A stretch of 64,000 nt of DNA from Thysanoteuthis rhombus (taxonomy: Eukaryota; Mollusca; Cephalopoda; Oegopsida; Thysanoteuthidae). This document shows positions 53,966 through 63,790 of the stretch, piece by piece (positions within the stretch are counted from its first letter, which is position 1; each line of letters starts with the position of its first letter). A model generated the notes under the pieces. It had not been told where the DNA came from. It saw nothing but the letters and a program-made list of their open reading frames with translations, and made no database searches. The stretch is taken from assembly GCA_963457665.1 (NCBI GenBank), contig OY735237.1, positions 7,371,797 through 7,435,796 of the forward strand, in the 5' to 3' direction. The translations under genes and the position numbers were made by a program.

Positions 53966-54604
53966 TACAAAATAAATGCCAATTGCTCTGATTCCATTTG
54001 ATCCTTCATCGTTTCAAACATTTTTATTGGTAAAAAAAGTCATGAGTTTGCCATTAGAAGAGAGAATTCCGATGAAAAAATACGTAATGCACTAATGACT
54101 TTGAAAAAAGCACGAATCCCCTTCTTACCCATCCTGCCATATGTCAGCGAGGCTGGGTTAAGTTTCATTTATTACGATGGGCCTGGCAAGCTGGAAATCG
54201 ATTGTGGTAGATTAAAAGGAGAGTGCAAGTAATACGAACGCTGTCTCCAACCCCCCCCCCCCATCGTCACCCCGAGTAAAAATGGGAGATTTATAATGAA
54301 GCGATGAGGGTGGTAAGTCAGTATTGTTTGATAGATCGGCTGAGCTACGTATGTTTCGATGGTAACACTTCATGACGAAAAATATGAAAGGTGCGAATGG
54401 TGAAAAAAATATTTTTAAAGACACAAAACAAATTGAAAATCGATATTGTACCGAATGTTTTATGGCTTACATTTAAAGCACGTTTTGCTTGCAGTAGAGA
54501 ATATAGTTTACTCGGCTTTGGTTTTTGAGAGATTTCTATTCAAACAATTAAAAAGACTTTGCTCTGCAACATCAACGTATGTGTTGGAAGCCATCAACCA
54601 GAAC
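53966..54604. other. Unassigned; C12 run at 54251-54262
   Basis: Nothing recognised apart from the C run. Confidence 0.4.
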
Positions 54605-55020
54605 TGTCACCCAAAGTGTCAACATAGGTTTCTTCAGTTGTAGAGTGAATCGGGTTGGCTTGCTGACTGGCAGTCTGGGTATATCGCATCAGTGGTGCTA
54701 TACGACTGAAAACTAAACAATTTTCATAGAAAAAACGTTATTTTTGTTTTTTGAAAACCTCTCCACCCCAAAATAGGATTTTAGAGAAGGGATCGATTTA
54801 CAGTGTAATTTTATGCTAGATAGGCCCCAAGGTTTGTGTCTGGCGGCGTTTACACTTGTTATTAGAATTTGGCCGTTTTCAGTGAACAACAGACGAGAGA
54901 AGTAATCTATTGATCATCCCTCTGTAGTGAACAAAAGGCCAGAGAAGTAATTTATTGATCACCCTTCCTTCCACTTTTTCAATTGATCACCCCTTCAACA
55001 CAGCATGCTGCCGAAAGGCA
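54605..55020 (-). repeat. Family A interspersed repeat, copy 15, with a small internal duplication
   Basis: Reverse orientation from ACATAGGTTTCTTCAGTTGT (54623) to CACAGCATGCTGCCGAAAGG. The phrase GTGAACAACAGACGAGAGAA (54879) recurs as GTGAACAAAAGGCCAGAGAA (54928), a local duplication of about 49 bp. Confidence 0.8.
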
Positions 55021-55198
55021 TTTGTATCCATTTATTCTTCATTTAAATATTTATTGAGTAACCGTCATAAAACTGAGACAATTGACGGAAACGTTTAAGA
55101 TAATCTAATTTCACTGGAAGCTTCTTATTTTAGAACATAAATTCATGAATAAAAAAAATATATTTCGGAAGCAAACACTGGGTATCATAAATGATTCT

Positions 55199-55400
55199 TG
55201 GACAATTTCACCCTGGACAATTGCCATCTGATAATTGCCCCTCCCCAAACAATACCATAGCAACTGTAAAGCCCAAGTCAAAGTTTGTGGGAAGAAAGTG
55301 ATCAGCCGTGTAGATGATCACAACCATTTAGGGTCAATTATCTGTGGGGCAGTTATCAAGGGGACGGTTGTCTAATAATTGTTCCGGGGGTTGTTGTCCT
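55199..55400. mobile_element. Short MITE-like inverted element
   Basis: The left end TGGACAATTTCACCCTGGAC, AATTGCC and GATAATTGCCCC is mirrored by the right end, which read in reverse gives AGGACAACAACCCCCGGAAC, AATTATTAGACAA and GATAACTGCCCC. About 200 bp in total, GC-richer than its surroundings, non-coding. The GGACAATTGCC-type terminus is seen in many invertebrate repeats. Confidence 0.6.
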
Positions 55401-55644
55401 GATAGCATTATGACTATAACTCAGAAAAGAATGGGGGTGTAGTTGGTCCACGAGGTAGTTGCAAGGAAAAATGAAATTGGCGGACCGAGTTCAAGCTCCA
55501 TCTTATACAGTTCGCGTCAGTTAATGGTTATTTAATTCTTTCATCCTAATTTCAGTTGGGTGAAAGGGACACTATTCAAGAGGTAATAAGCCAGCAGATA
55601 TATACAACTCCAACTTCTGTTCTCCAGGATGACGCAATAATTTT

Positions 55645-56110
55645 TATCACATGTTGGAACCTAACCAAAAGATAGACCTTCCAAATGAAGAGCATGCAAC
55701 GTGCACATGAAAAAGTCATGCTCAACCGCACATGGGGAGATCACAAGATAGCACTATATATTAGGGATAAAAAAACAAAACAGGAGCCCAAGACATTATA
55801 GAATCCATAAGAAAACTCAAATGGCAATGGGCTGGTTGTATTGCAAGAATGGCAAACAAATGATGAACATCATAACTCACTACATGGATCTCCAGTGATC
55901 AAATGCCTAACCGAATTTGGTAAAATACAAGATGGAGAGACGAACGAGACAACCTTAGTATTGGCTCAACGACGCCCATGATAGAGAAGTGTGGCGAATC
56001 TTGAGGAAAGTGTCTGTCAAACGATCAACAACAAAAGAAGAAGAAGAAGAAGAAGAAGAAGAAGAAGAAGAAGAAGAAGAAGAAGAAGAAGAAGAAGAAG
56101 AAGAAGATGA
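55645..56110 (+). mobile_element. RTE LINE 3' end, copy 11, with (GAA)n tail
   Basis: From the CWNLTKR-like phrase through KSMQRAHEKVMLNRTWGDHK, SIRKLKWQWAGCIARMANK and the WRDERDN..YWLNDAHDREVWR-like region, then GAGGAAAGTGTCTGTC. Instead of CAG/CAT the tail is about 25 GAA units (56032-56106), which end in GATGATGAC. Confidence 0.85.
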
Positions 56111-56189
56111 TGATGACAATGATGATGTGAAAAAAAAACTAATTTCAAACATAATAATTGCTCAATAAGTATCCACCAGCACAAAGATT

Positions 56190-56640
56190 CTACGTTTCGG
56201 CTTGGTAGTTATGTAGAATATGTCTGAGGCCCAAACGTTCGTTACTTTCCTTTTCTACGCATATTTGTGAATATTCACATTATCTGCTCTAATAATCAAC
56301 ATTGTGAGCTTCTTAGTTCACTTTTAGAGATAAAGATTTTCCAGATAGAAACATTTCCTACTCACACTATAAAACTATTGGCTCTCTAACTTAAACAGAC
56401 TTGCAATCGTTTTTCCCAGAAAATCATTTCATAGAAATTCACATATATCCGTGAATAATGAACAATGTGCTCTTTTCGTTTTCCAGACCGTAACATTGGG
56501 CTCTCCCACGAAAGCGTAACATTTACGAATAACTCCTACCCATATTTTGAAACTATTGACTCTTCAACTAAATCAATTTTTTAAATCATTTTTCTTAGAA
56601 AACCCTGTCATAGAAATTCAAATGTACCCGGAAATGTTTT
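56190..56640. repeat. Tandem satellite, unit about 180 bp, two and a half copies
   Basis: Units share TTCCTACTCACACTATAAAA / CTCCTACCCATATTTTGAAA, CTATTGGCTCTCTAACTTAA / CTATTGACTCTTCAACTAAA, and TTTCATAGAAATTCACATAT / TGTCATAGAAATTCAAATGT. An older partial unit (ACGCATATTTGTGAATATTC) lies at 56257. Confidence 0.75.
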
Positions 56641-56744
56641 CACGAGATTTAACTGGTATCCATGCATTAAATGCTGCACCTATTAACACTTTCAATGCAA
56701 CTCTTTTTTTTTTTACAGTTATTCTTTCGATCATGTTGAGAATG

Positions 56745-56895
56745 CTGGTGGTGGATCGGTTAATAGCACGGAAAATGGTGGTGGGCAAGCTGAGTTCAAA
56801 CTGAGACTGATACTAATGCTCTTGGGAAAGGCATGAATCCGACTTTTCCTTCCCGCTATGGGTAAAATAGCGTATGGTGAAGTGAATGACGCCAT
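56745..56895 (+). mobile_element. tRNA-derived SINE (SINE-2 like), plus copy
   Basis: Worn head with GGTGGATCGGTTAATAGCAC and B-box-like GAGTTCAAACTGA, then CTTGGGAAAGGCATGAATCC and GGTGAAGTGAATGACG. The last phrases are the reverse complement of the SINE-2 body at 46265. Confidence 0.6.
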
Positions 56896-56904
56896 TTCGG
56901 ACGT

Positions 56905-57000
56905 TTGTCTTCTTCACGTCGCCAAAACCTCGATGAAACCCAAGATGAGGAGGAACTTGAGATTCGTGAAGCCCAGACAGAGATGGGTGTTGCCGTTGCC
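56905..57000 (+). pseudogene. Protein-like segment of unknown family, downstream of SINE-2
   Basis: The plus frame reads MSSSRRQNLDETQDEEELEI then REAQTEMGVAVAS. GTAAGG (57004-57009) just after GCCAGC could be a splice donor. The segment is GC-richer than its flanks. No family recognised. The open frame continues into family A sequence after 57170, which cannot be coding, so only the first 32 residues or so are considered. Confidence 0.25.
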
Positions 57001-57172
57001 AGCGTAAGGGTACTCACTTACTTTACTCTCAGTTGTGCCATATGTTCCCTTCACACCAACGATGAGACAAGTCGTTCAGGGGATTATAGGGAGTTTTTCA
57101 CAATTAGAAATTGTCAAGTTGGGAGGGCCATTCATAAATATCTGAAGGTGTCGAAATGGCCACTAAAAAAAC

Positions 57173-57785
57173 AGGTCTGGTTAGTCACTCAATAGATACT
57201 GTCACAAGATCAACGCTACTTGTTGTATTGAGGGTGATCAATTAAAAAATTTGGAAAAAGGGTGTTCAATATATTGGTTAGTTATGTCGCCTTTTGTTGC
57301 ACATTGATCACTAAAAGATTTTTCAAAAAAAAAAAATAAACAAAACTGAGGGATTATTTTAGCGTATAGTTACATTGCTAATTGAACCTCAACTATAAAA
57401 AAAAATAACGAACAAAAAAACTATACACGGGATGATTTTCCCAAAATCAAAATGAAGGGTTTTTTTTTCTAGATAATAATGTGTGAATATTCAAAATTTC
57501 AACCCGATATCTTCATTGGTGCAGTCTGTACGCATAATCAATGCTGCTGGACACATACTAAGGGATCAATTTAGCAAAGACTTGAATCGCACATTCAATC
57601 CCCGTAGGGAACCTATTTGGAGATATGAGATTCCTAAAAAGTAAAGACAAAAACGTTTTCTAATCATAATAAGGAGTAAATTTCGAAAAATTCATCCCTC
57701 TAACTCTATCTGTGCAACCTGTATGATAAACAGAGGCCAGTCAGACAAACTTGAAAACCATAAAACTTATGTTGAAAGTTTTTTT
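57173..57785 (+). repeat. Family A interspersed repeat, copies 16 and 17 in tandem overlap
   Basis: GGTCTGGTTAGTCACTCAAT (57174) starts a copy that reaches GGTGCAGTCTGTACGCATAA (57518). A second copy then picks up in mid-family at AATGCTGCTGGACACATACT and runs to ACTTATGTTGAAAGTTTTTT (57766). Confidence 0.8.
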
Positions 57786-57984
57786 TCTCTCTTTTCGATT
57801 AGCCTTTCCTATACTCTTGTCGTATTATGGTGAAATGCTTCTCTGTGTTGCTAAGGAGAGCAAGATCGAAGATCCAAACTTTCTCTCCAGTTTAATTTAA
57901 CAGTCTGTTGCTTCTATAGCCAATGATATCTATGATATGTACATCATGAAGATCAATATACTATTTTTAGTTGCGCGAGCATCT

Positions 57985-58256
57985 CTAGTACCAATCACCG
58001 TCACTAGCTGTTTGAATAATAAGCTGACATACCGAAAGACTCCCATCACCTCTTGTTTCTTCCTCCCCCCTTCTATACAAGAGGTGCTGAAAATCACTTG
58101 GCTCGGAAAACGATGTCAGTTCTGCCACTGGAAAGGTTGTTCTTTTATATTGTAAAGTGGCAATTTGTAGGATTCCTGTGTCTGATTTCAAATAGGTTTC
58201 TAGGATACCCTTTTTTTTGTTAGACCAAGATATTTCCAGCAGCCTTTCATATACGT
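57985..58256 (-). pseudogene. Candidate terminal exon or protein relic, family unknown
   Basis: Minus strand: a textbook acceptor TTCTTTTTCTTCTTTTAG (AG at 58258-58257) opens a frame reading VYERLLEISWSNKKKGILET, YLKSDTGILQIATLQYKRTT, FPVAELTSFSEPSDFQHLLY, RRGEEETRGDGSLSVCQLII and QTASDGDWY before TAG: 90 residues of balanced composition. A second acceptor-like CTATTTTTCAG lies about 150 bp upstream (58413) before another protein-like stretch (SVNQTIDALVRSQLDEIRRR), but the two could not be joined by a clean donor in a consistent frame. No AATAAA was seen just downstream. I do not recognise the protein. Confidence 0.35.
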
Positions 58257-58573
58257 CTAAAAGAAGAAAAAGAATTATACGGGTCAAATGTGTTTTTTGA
58301 GAGTTGTGTCCCTTCTTCGAATTTCATCCAATTGAGATCGAACTAGTGCGTCTATGGTCTGATTTACAGACATGCTTTTTCTCCTCCTCCCACTGTATGT
58401 CTTTGGTCCTCCTGAAAAATAGCAGTGACATAGCTCTTGTGGTTGATCCCTTCTACCATTGATATACAAGCCAAAATCAAGTTAGTTCTTTTGAGATCTA
58501 AAATCCGATTGTCTTTTAACTCCAACTTCAGTTTACTTGCATTTGAATATCTAAGCTTCAGGTTCAATATCAC
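58257..58573 (-). other. Protein-like stretch upstream of the candidate exon
   Basis: Two overlapping minus frames, one with SMSVNQTIDALVRSQLDEIR and RRDTTLKKH, the other with KLKLELKDNRILDLKRTNLI and LACISMVEGINH. Mixed composition suggests decayed coding DNA. The sequence meets the SINE-like phrase at 58560. Confidence 0.25.
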
Positions 58574-58650
58574 CCCAAAGTGGATGGAGGTTTAGCTAGA
58601 GTGTAGGGTGCAAATAGATTGTCATAAATGGATTTTTCTCCAATAAAATA
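58560..58650 (+). repeat. Dispersed short repeat, copy 1
   Basis: GGTTCAATATCACCCCAAAG and GGAGGTTTAGCTAGAGTGTA, then AGATTGTCATAAATGG, match 60865-60945 in the same order. Confidence 0.65.
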
Positions 58651-58727
58651 TCTTGGCCGTAAAGTTAAAAGTGAGGTTAAGCTAAACCTACTTGATGAAT
58701 TACAAAATACTTCTTACGTTGTAGAAA

Positions 58728-58895
58728 TCATATGCAAAAAAGTTACGAACAGAAAATGATATGACGTGATGATTTAGAATGGTTCTGCAGATATTAGCGC
58801 CGCGACGCCCAGGATAAAAATCTTGTGAAGGTCTGTGTCCAACGACGGAGTTGAAAAGTTGCTGTTGCTACTGCTGCTGCTGATGATGACGAATA
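58728..58895 (+). mobile_element. RTE LINE 3' end, copy 12
   Basis: Short insertion: ATCATATGCAAAAAAGTTAC, the DDLEWFCRY-like and RRDAQD-like region, GTCTGTGTCCAACGACGGAG, then TGCTGCTGCTGATGATGACG. Confidence 0.85.
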
Positions 58896-58911
58896 CGTCA
58901 AGTCACATTGA

Positions 58912-59745
58912 TGTGCATAATTTATTAAAGGCCTGCTGTTTTAAAATTCTTTAACAGGCCAAATACATTTTCGTCACTTCTGGGCAGCACCAAATTACCT
59001 TGCTAGTCAATATCAAGACAGGCACCATATCACGGTGCATTACTTATTTAAGACTAGCCATCTTTATAAATGCTTTAACAGGTCAAGGAAAATGTCTCTA
59101 CTCCCAAGGAGCATTGAGTTACAAAGACAAACCACATAGAAATACATTACTAATTCAAGATGCTGAGTTACTTTGATAATCCACATCGTGGATTACTTAT
59201 TCAAGATGTCCTTTTATAAACGCTTTAACAGGTCAAGGACAATTCATCTATTTCCGACAAGAAGCACTTATTCCGATAATCATTCGTTACCATAGATGCA
59301 TGGGAACTTTTTGGTCAATAGGACAGAGAGCTCGATTTGCCCGAAATTTCCAAGGTCTGAATTAACACTGATTTTTAATTTTGATTTTTTTCTACACTGT
59401 TTTTGCCCAAATCTAGTTATTACCCCCTACCCCCTGGCTCGTACCCCTCTGTCCATTACGTATTCAAAATTGTCCTTTTTCTAAATGCTTCAATGGGTCC
59501 TGAAAATTTTCCAATTTCTGGGGCAGCAGCGAGTTTACTTACAAGACTATTCTTAAGAAGACCACTTTAATCCGTACGACTTGTTCAAGGCTAGCTGTTG
59601 CATAAATGCTTTACAGGCTCAAATATCATTTCTCATACTCCTGAGGAAAACAGAGTTACCAAGATAAAACACAAGATGCATTATTCATTCAAGGCTTGTC
59701 ATTATATAAATGCTTTATTGGGTCAAAGATAATTTCTTCAACAGT
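58912..59745. repeat. Six-unit tandem satellite, unit about 100-150 bp
   Basis: The phrase AAATGCTTTAACAGGTCAAG and variants occurs near 58946, 59069, 59219, 59484, 59606 and 59709. Between occurrences are shared phrases GAG(C/T)TAC(C/A)AAGACAAACCACA, GCATTA(C/T)TCATTCAAG and a CATCTCTACTCC-like phrase. The larger gap between the third and fourth units holds 59280-59460, which is unrelated. Confidence 0.8.
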
Positions 59746-59774
59746 GTAGTCGACGTTGCTATCTCAAAAATATT

Positions 59775-59905
59775 TTCGCGATAGTTGGACTGCTAAAAAG
59801 TGCTAAATTCAAAATAGCCAAAGAATGTCAAAAATAGCCAAAATACGCAAAAAAAAGGTGCTCAAAATGGCCGATAACAGGCCAAACATGGCCAAGACGT
59901 TCAAG
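59775..59905. repeat. Dispersed repeat D, copy
   Basis: GCTAAATTCAAAATAGCCAA, AAAATAGCCAAAATACGC, CAAAATGGCCGATAACAGGC and CAAACATGGCCAA. Related phrases are at 34795-34915 and 63195-63245. Confidence 0.5.
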
Positions 59906-60179
59906 TACATTGGCGCTAATTTAAAGTTTTTTTGCAATGCTATAACAAAGTATATCGGCGGTAGCTTTGTGGTGGGCACGTAGGAAGTTAGTTGTGATGA
60001 GGAAAAGTTGTCTGCTTGTCAAAATATTTGTTAACAAACCCAAATCATATCTAACTTACGTTGGCGTCAATGTTTTCTTTGTATCAGATCTAAATTCCGC
60101 TGTTATCTAGTGTCACTCTGCCTACATTTTCTGTTGAGATAAAATGTCAAGTTTATAAATAAATATGAAAGCAAGTACT

Positions 60180-60630
60180 ATCCCTACGCTGGCAACGGCT
60201 TCAACTGCCCCTCTTTGAACTCCCTATATCACAGACTTGACTAGCATTTCTAGCGGCTTCGCGTCTGGAGGCGGCGAAGCCCGTCCGGGACACCCAACCT
60301 TCTCCTGATCGGCTTGAAACGAGCAAGTACCCCAATAAGGTAAATGAATGAAGCCCCCAAACCATCGCTCAACCACCAATCCCAGCAATTTCCATGCCCC
60401 AAAGTCCCAGTTCCCACATCAGTAACGAACAACCACTGATTTCTGGCACAAGAGAGTGAGGTTGTCGCACTTCCCATAAATCAAGGACCAACTTCCCTCC
60501 AGGTTTTTTTTATAACCCACCTTCTATCATTTTCATCGGCATACGTCACCCACTAACTTCACTTGTAAAAATCTCACTTGTGGTGGGGGAATTAGGCCCT
60601 CCAGAGCGAGGGGACTACAAGAGCTGACGG
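60180..60630. other. GC-richer block of unknown nature
   Basis: This 450 bp block is near 50% GC in an otherwise AT-rich window. The minus frame 60250-60477 (GSATTSLSCARNQWLFVTDV, GTGTLGHGNCWDWWLSDGLG, PIRRRLGVPDGLRRLQTRSR) is open but has no motif I recognise. GGCGGCGAAGCCCGTCCGGG near 60268 is the most GC-rich point. It may be part of an unclassified element or transferred DNA. Flanks 59906-60179 and 60631-60850 hold nothing recognised. Confidence 0.35.
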
Positions 60631-60854
60631 ATGAATGAACCGGCACGGAATAGAATTAATCATATATGACAAGACCGGACTAATTTCCTCGTCTCAGCAA
60701 AACACAGATTACCCAATGCAAGGGAGGAAACTCAGAAGTACCTCAACAACACAACCCGGATATACCAAAAAACGAACAAAACAAAAAAAAAAAAAAAGAA
60801 ACAACAGATATGACGAGTCCAATCCAACCGAGCATTCACTCCTAGTTTGAATGT

Positions 60855-60960
60855 CTAAGTCACGGGTTCAATATTGCCCCAAAATGCATGGAAGTTTAGC
60901 TAGAGTGTGTGAAGGTATACTAACAGATAGTCACAAATATGTTTTTCTTTCGTAAAATAT
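60855..60960 (+). repeat. Dispersed short repeat, copy 2
   Basis: GGTTCAATATTGCCCCAAAA and GGAAGTTTAGCTAGAGTGTG, then ACAGATAGTCACAAATATG, match 58560-58650. Confidence 0.65.
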
Positions 60961-61317
60961 CTTTCTTCAGTTTCACGACGGTAAAATCGAAATGTGATGT
61001 CCAGCTGTTGGCTGTCATTCTAAAACTATGCAACATTCGACAAAGGCCGATGGGTTCATAGCCGAAACATTGTGAATAGATGGACGCATTGACGAGGAAA
61101 GTAGTCCGGCCGAAGGCATTATGAATTCGGTACTCAGTCAAACAAAATTCACTCAAGAGTGAAACAGCGTTGCCAAGTGAGTGGCTTGTGAATTCGAAAA
61201 AAATGACCAAAAGCCCCGAATTCGTCTCGCATTCACGTCCTACATTTGCCCTGCAGTTTTGATCGCTGTGTTTGTCATTTTATCTTCGTGTTCTACTTTC
61301 ATTTCCTGTACACAGTG
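60961..61317. other. Unassigned sequence
   Basis: A 96-codon minus frame at 60920-61210 shows no motif. Nothing else recognised. Confidence 0.4.
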
Positions 61318-61775
61318 GATGTAGATCTTCCCTAAGATTCACCAGATCTCGTCATAGAGCCAATACCTTCTGGACTTTCTGTCAAGTTTGTCACGCCATC
61401 TTATATTCTGTTGGCCAAGGTTTCGCATACGATCTTTAGCGAATCATGATATCTAGCTATTGTCCGTCATTCACGCTCGATAACTAGCCCAACTCTATTT
61501 GAGATTTTTTCTGCTATTTAAAAAAATCTCACATACTGTGCTGTGTTGCAATATTCCCATGGGATGTTGAGCATGATTCTCTCTAGTGCACGTTGTATGG
61601 TTCTCAGTTTGAGGGTTAATCTTTTGGTTAGGTTCCATGCAACTGCTCTACAGTTGATTATCAGGAGGATGCGTTGGTTTTATACCCTTTCTTTTAGGAC
61701 TAATGATATTTTCTTCTTCTTGAAGATTCAGGTACCTCTACCGAAAGCTTGCCAACCGGCTTGGATTCCACATAT
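61318..61775 (-). mobile_element. RTE LINE fragment, copy 13
   Basis: Minus orientation, from ATGTAGATCTTCCCTAAGAT (tail phrase) to the AFGRGT/KKKISLVLK-like region near 61740. The usual CAT tail is absent. Contains the NPKD/LRTIQRALERIMLNIP-like phrase near 61590. Confidence 0.8.
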
Positions 61776-61794
61776 TACATAACTAGTATTTTAC

Positions 61795-61945
61795 CCTTCA
61801 CTATTTTAACCATGACTAGACAGAGACATACATTCATGCCCTTCCCGAGGGCATTGGTGCAAAATGAAGATAGAATGTCTTGACTGGAGTTTGAACTAGG
61901 CCCGTCGACTCCAAAGTCGTTGTTACCTTCTCAGGAAACCTATGC
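61795..61945 (-). mobile_element. tRNA-derived SINE (SINE-2), further copy
   Basis: ATTCATGCCCTTCCCGAGGG (body) and, on the minus strand, a B-box-like TAGTTCAAACTCC and a worn A box. It directly follows the RTE fragment, as another SINE-2 piece borders the RTE copy at 9563. Confidence 0.6.
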
Positions 61946-62162
61946 CCCCAAGTTTGTAACGACTACAATATAAATTTTGGAAGGAAAATATTTGCAAGAT
62001 TCATAACAGCTGTGATATTATGAAAATTTAAGGAATAAATAACAATGTTTGCCGCCAAAACAACATTTTTTAGAGGAAAAAGTCGACACTTTTTTGTTAT
62101 CTATACACCACTCATATTCAGGGGTTATCTCCCCTGTTAATCATGATAAAAAAACATGAATA

Positions 62163-62470
62163 GTTAGTCATTCAAGAGAAACCGACTCGTGGCCAACGTC
62201 TTTCGGCAGCATGTGATCATTTAAGAAAAAAAACTGGAAATAAGGGGTGATCAAAGAATAAATCACTTCTTTCACCTTTTGTTGGGCAGTGACCACTAAA
62301 ATAAAGTTTTGATTTAAAAAAAAAACCCCAAAACAAAAACAAGTTTGAACACAGCCGATCACAAACTAAAATGTCGATTTAGCATAAACTTGCATTTTTA
62401 ATTGAACCTTCCGTCCGTACACTAAATATCCATTTAGATGGGGGTTTTAAAAAACATAATAAGAGTGAGA
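62163..62470 (+). repeat. Family A interspersed repeat, copy 18 (3' truncated)
   Basis: AGTTAGTCATTCAAGAGAAA (62163), AAATCACTTCTTTCACCTTT, then AAATGTCGATTTAGCATAAA (62369), ending near 62470 where the FB element begins. Confidence 0.8.
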
Positions 62471-62474
62471 TCCG

Positions 62475-62645
62475 TACAACAAACGTAAATAGAATAAACA
62501 ATTAGAGAAAATTGGGCTGCTGCAGGAATCGAACCTGCCACCGATAGGGTAGCTGTTTCAATGTAGCAATGCTCTTACCATTGAGCTAAACAGCTGCTGG
62601 TAATGCAAAGGTTAAATATTGTCTAAATTCAATGATATATAAACC
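62475..62645 (-). mobile_element. Fold-back element FB, copy 3, with the full tRNA-like core
   Basis: One arm is AACGTAAATAGAATAAACAA then TTAGAGAAAATTGGGCTGC (62482-62521); the opposite arm survives as TTAAATATTGTCTAAATTCA (62611). Outer arms are lost. On the minus strand the core reads TTTAGCTCAATGGTAAGAGC (A box and D arm, 62592-62573) and GGCAGGTTCGATTCCTGC (T arm with B box, 62538-62521), about 35 bp apart, like a tRNA whose acceptor stem is not maintained. Confidence 0.75.
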
Positions 62646-62667
62646 GCGTGATCTGTTCACTTACCAC

Positions 62668-62755
62668 CCTATCATCCAATTTTTAATGATATCCCCCAAC
62701 ATAATGTGCCGTCAAAAGACGTTGGTTGCATGACGTTTTCTTTTGAGTGATCAAC
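62668..62755 (-). repeat. Family A left-end fragment, copy 19
   Basis: CATCCAATTTTTAATGATAT, AAAAGACGTTGGTTGCATGA and CTTTTGAGTGATCAACTAAT are the opening block of family A in reverse. The rest of the copy is missing. Confidence 0.7.
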
Positions 62756-63317
62756 TAATGATGAATTATCAATAAATAATTCCTGCCACTTCACTATTGC
62801 AGCTGTTCACTGGCTTTTGAGAGAAAATTAGAGGAAATATTGGTCTCAAGCCACAATGAATAAAATAAATATTAATCTTGGTTCATTTCTCATTTTAAAA
62901 CAATTTGGTCTCTAATTGATTTGAACTTTATAAATTGTTTTAATCGATCGACTTTTATTGCCTTTAATTTGAAATTTCTACGCTTCATAAGTTGACCAAC
63001 GATTCGCTTAATCACCAGTAATTAGTTTCTCTTTATCTTTTGTAATTATTGTAATTAAGGCACAATTAGAATTCCACAATGTCGAACCAGAGGATCTTCA
63101 TATTCTTTCAAATTGAATGTCTGTTAACAGTAACATTTACATCAGTGAAAATGTCAGTACCAAAAAACAATTAATATTTTCGTATCAAGTACCACCATTT
63201 TGAATTTGGCTATTTCTAATGGCTAAAAAGTGGCTTAATTAAAAAAAAAACTTTTGGGTTGATTTAATATCAAAGTAACTAAATAACACCGATAAACAAA
63301 TGGGATGTTAGAAACAG
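62756..63317. other. Unassigned AT-rich sequence, weak D-like phrase near 63200
   Basis: TTTGAATTTGGCTATTTCTA and GGCTAAAAAGTGGC recall repeat D. Otherwise nothing recognised. Confidence 0.4.
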
Positions 63318-63435
63318 TAACCCTAAACTTATCTACCAATCATGAACTTACTTACTAAACCTAACCTTAATCTTATGTACTAACCCTGACTGTAAACTTA
63401 CATACCAACCGTAACTCTAAATCCTGGCCCTAGCT
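63318..63435. repeat. Degenerate CCTAAC/CTTACTAAC-type tandem phrase
   Basis: AACCCTAAACTTATCTACCA, CTTACTAAACCTAACCTTAA and TACTAACCCTGACTGTAAAC form a loose tandem of about 20-30 bp units with ACCCTAA cores. It recalls the telomere-like degenerate arrays often found inside chromosomes. Confidence 0.5.
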
Positions 63436-63689
63436 ACTTGCAGTATTGAATCTAAAGCAAACGGCATTTTTAGATCGAGAAAAAACTTTATTTGAACAAC
63501 GATAAAAATCAAACCACTTTCAGCCATTCAAAATGGCCAAATTCAAAATCTGATGTTTTAATGCTAAGATTGTCTTAGTTTTTTTTATTAATTTACTAAA
63601 TAAATCATGGGTGTATTCAAATTTTATCCATTACTAAATTATCATAATCAAATTTTGATAATCATTCAACTTCATTTTATTTTATTCTA

Positions 63690-63790
63690 TCTCAACTCAA
63701 CTCAGGCTATCGTTCTATGGCATTGAGTAAACAGTCCTGACCAGAAATAAAGAAATAAGCCCCTTGTGAGACTCAAACTCACGTATTTTT
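63690..63790 (-). mobile_element. tRNA-derived SINE (SINE-5), copy 2
   Basis: CTCAACTCAACTCAGGCTAT and ATGGCATTGAGTAAACAGTC resemble the body at 49700-49870. On the minus strand a B-box-like GAGTTTGAGTCTC lies near 63775. Confidence 0.5.

Noticed and set aside
55955-56152. Polyserine minus-strand frame
   Set aside because: It is the complement of the GAA tail of an RTE LINE copy.
62510-62600. Functional tRNA gene on the minus strand
   Set aside because: D and T arms are good, but the acceptor stem is not maintained, and the same core lies between inverted arms in other copies, so it is part of the FB element.
63318-63435. True telomere or chromosome end
   Set aside because: The units are highly degenerate and internal; no perfect TTAGGG run is present.
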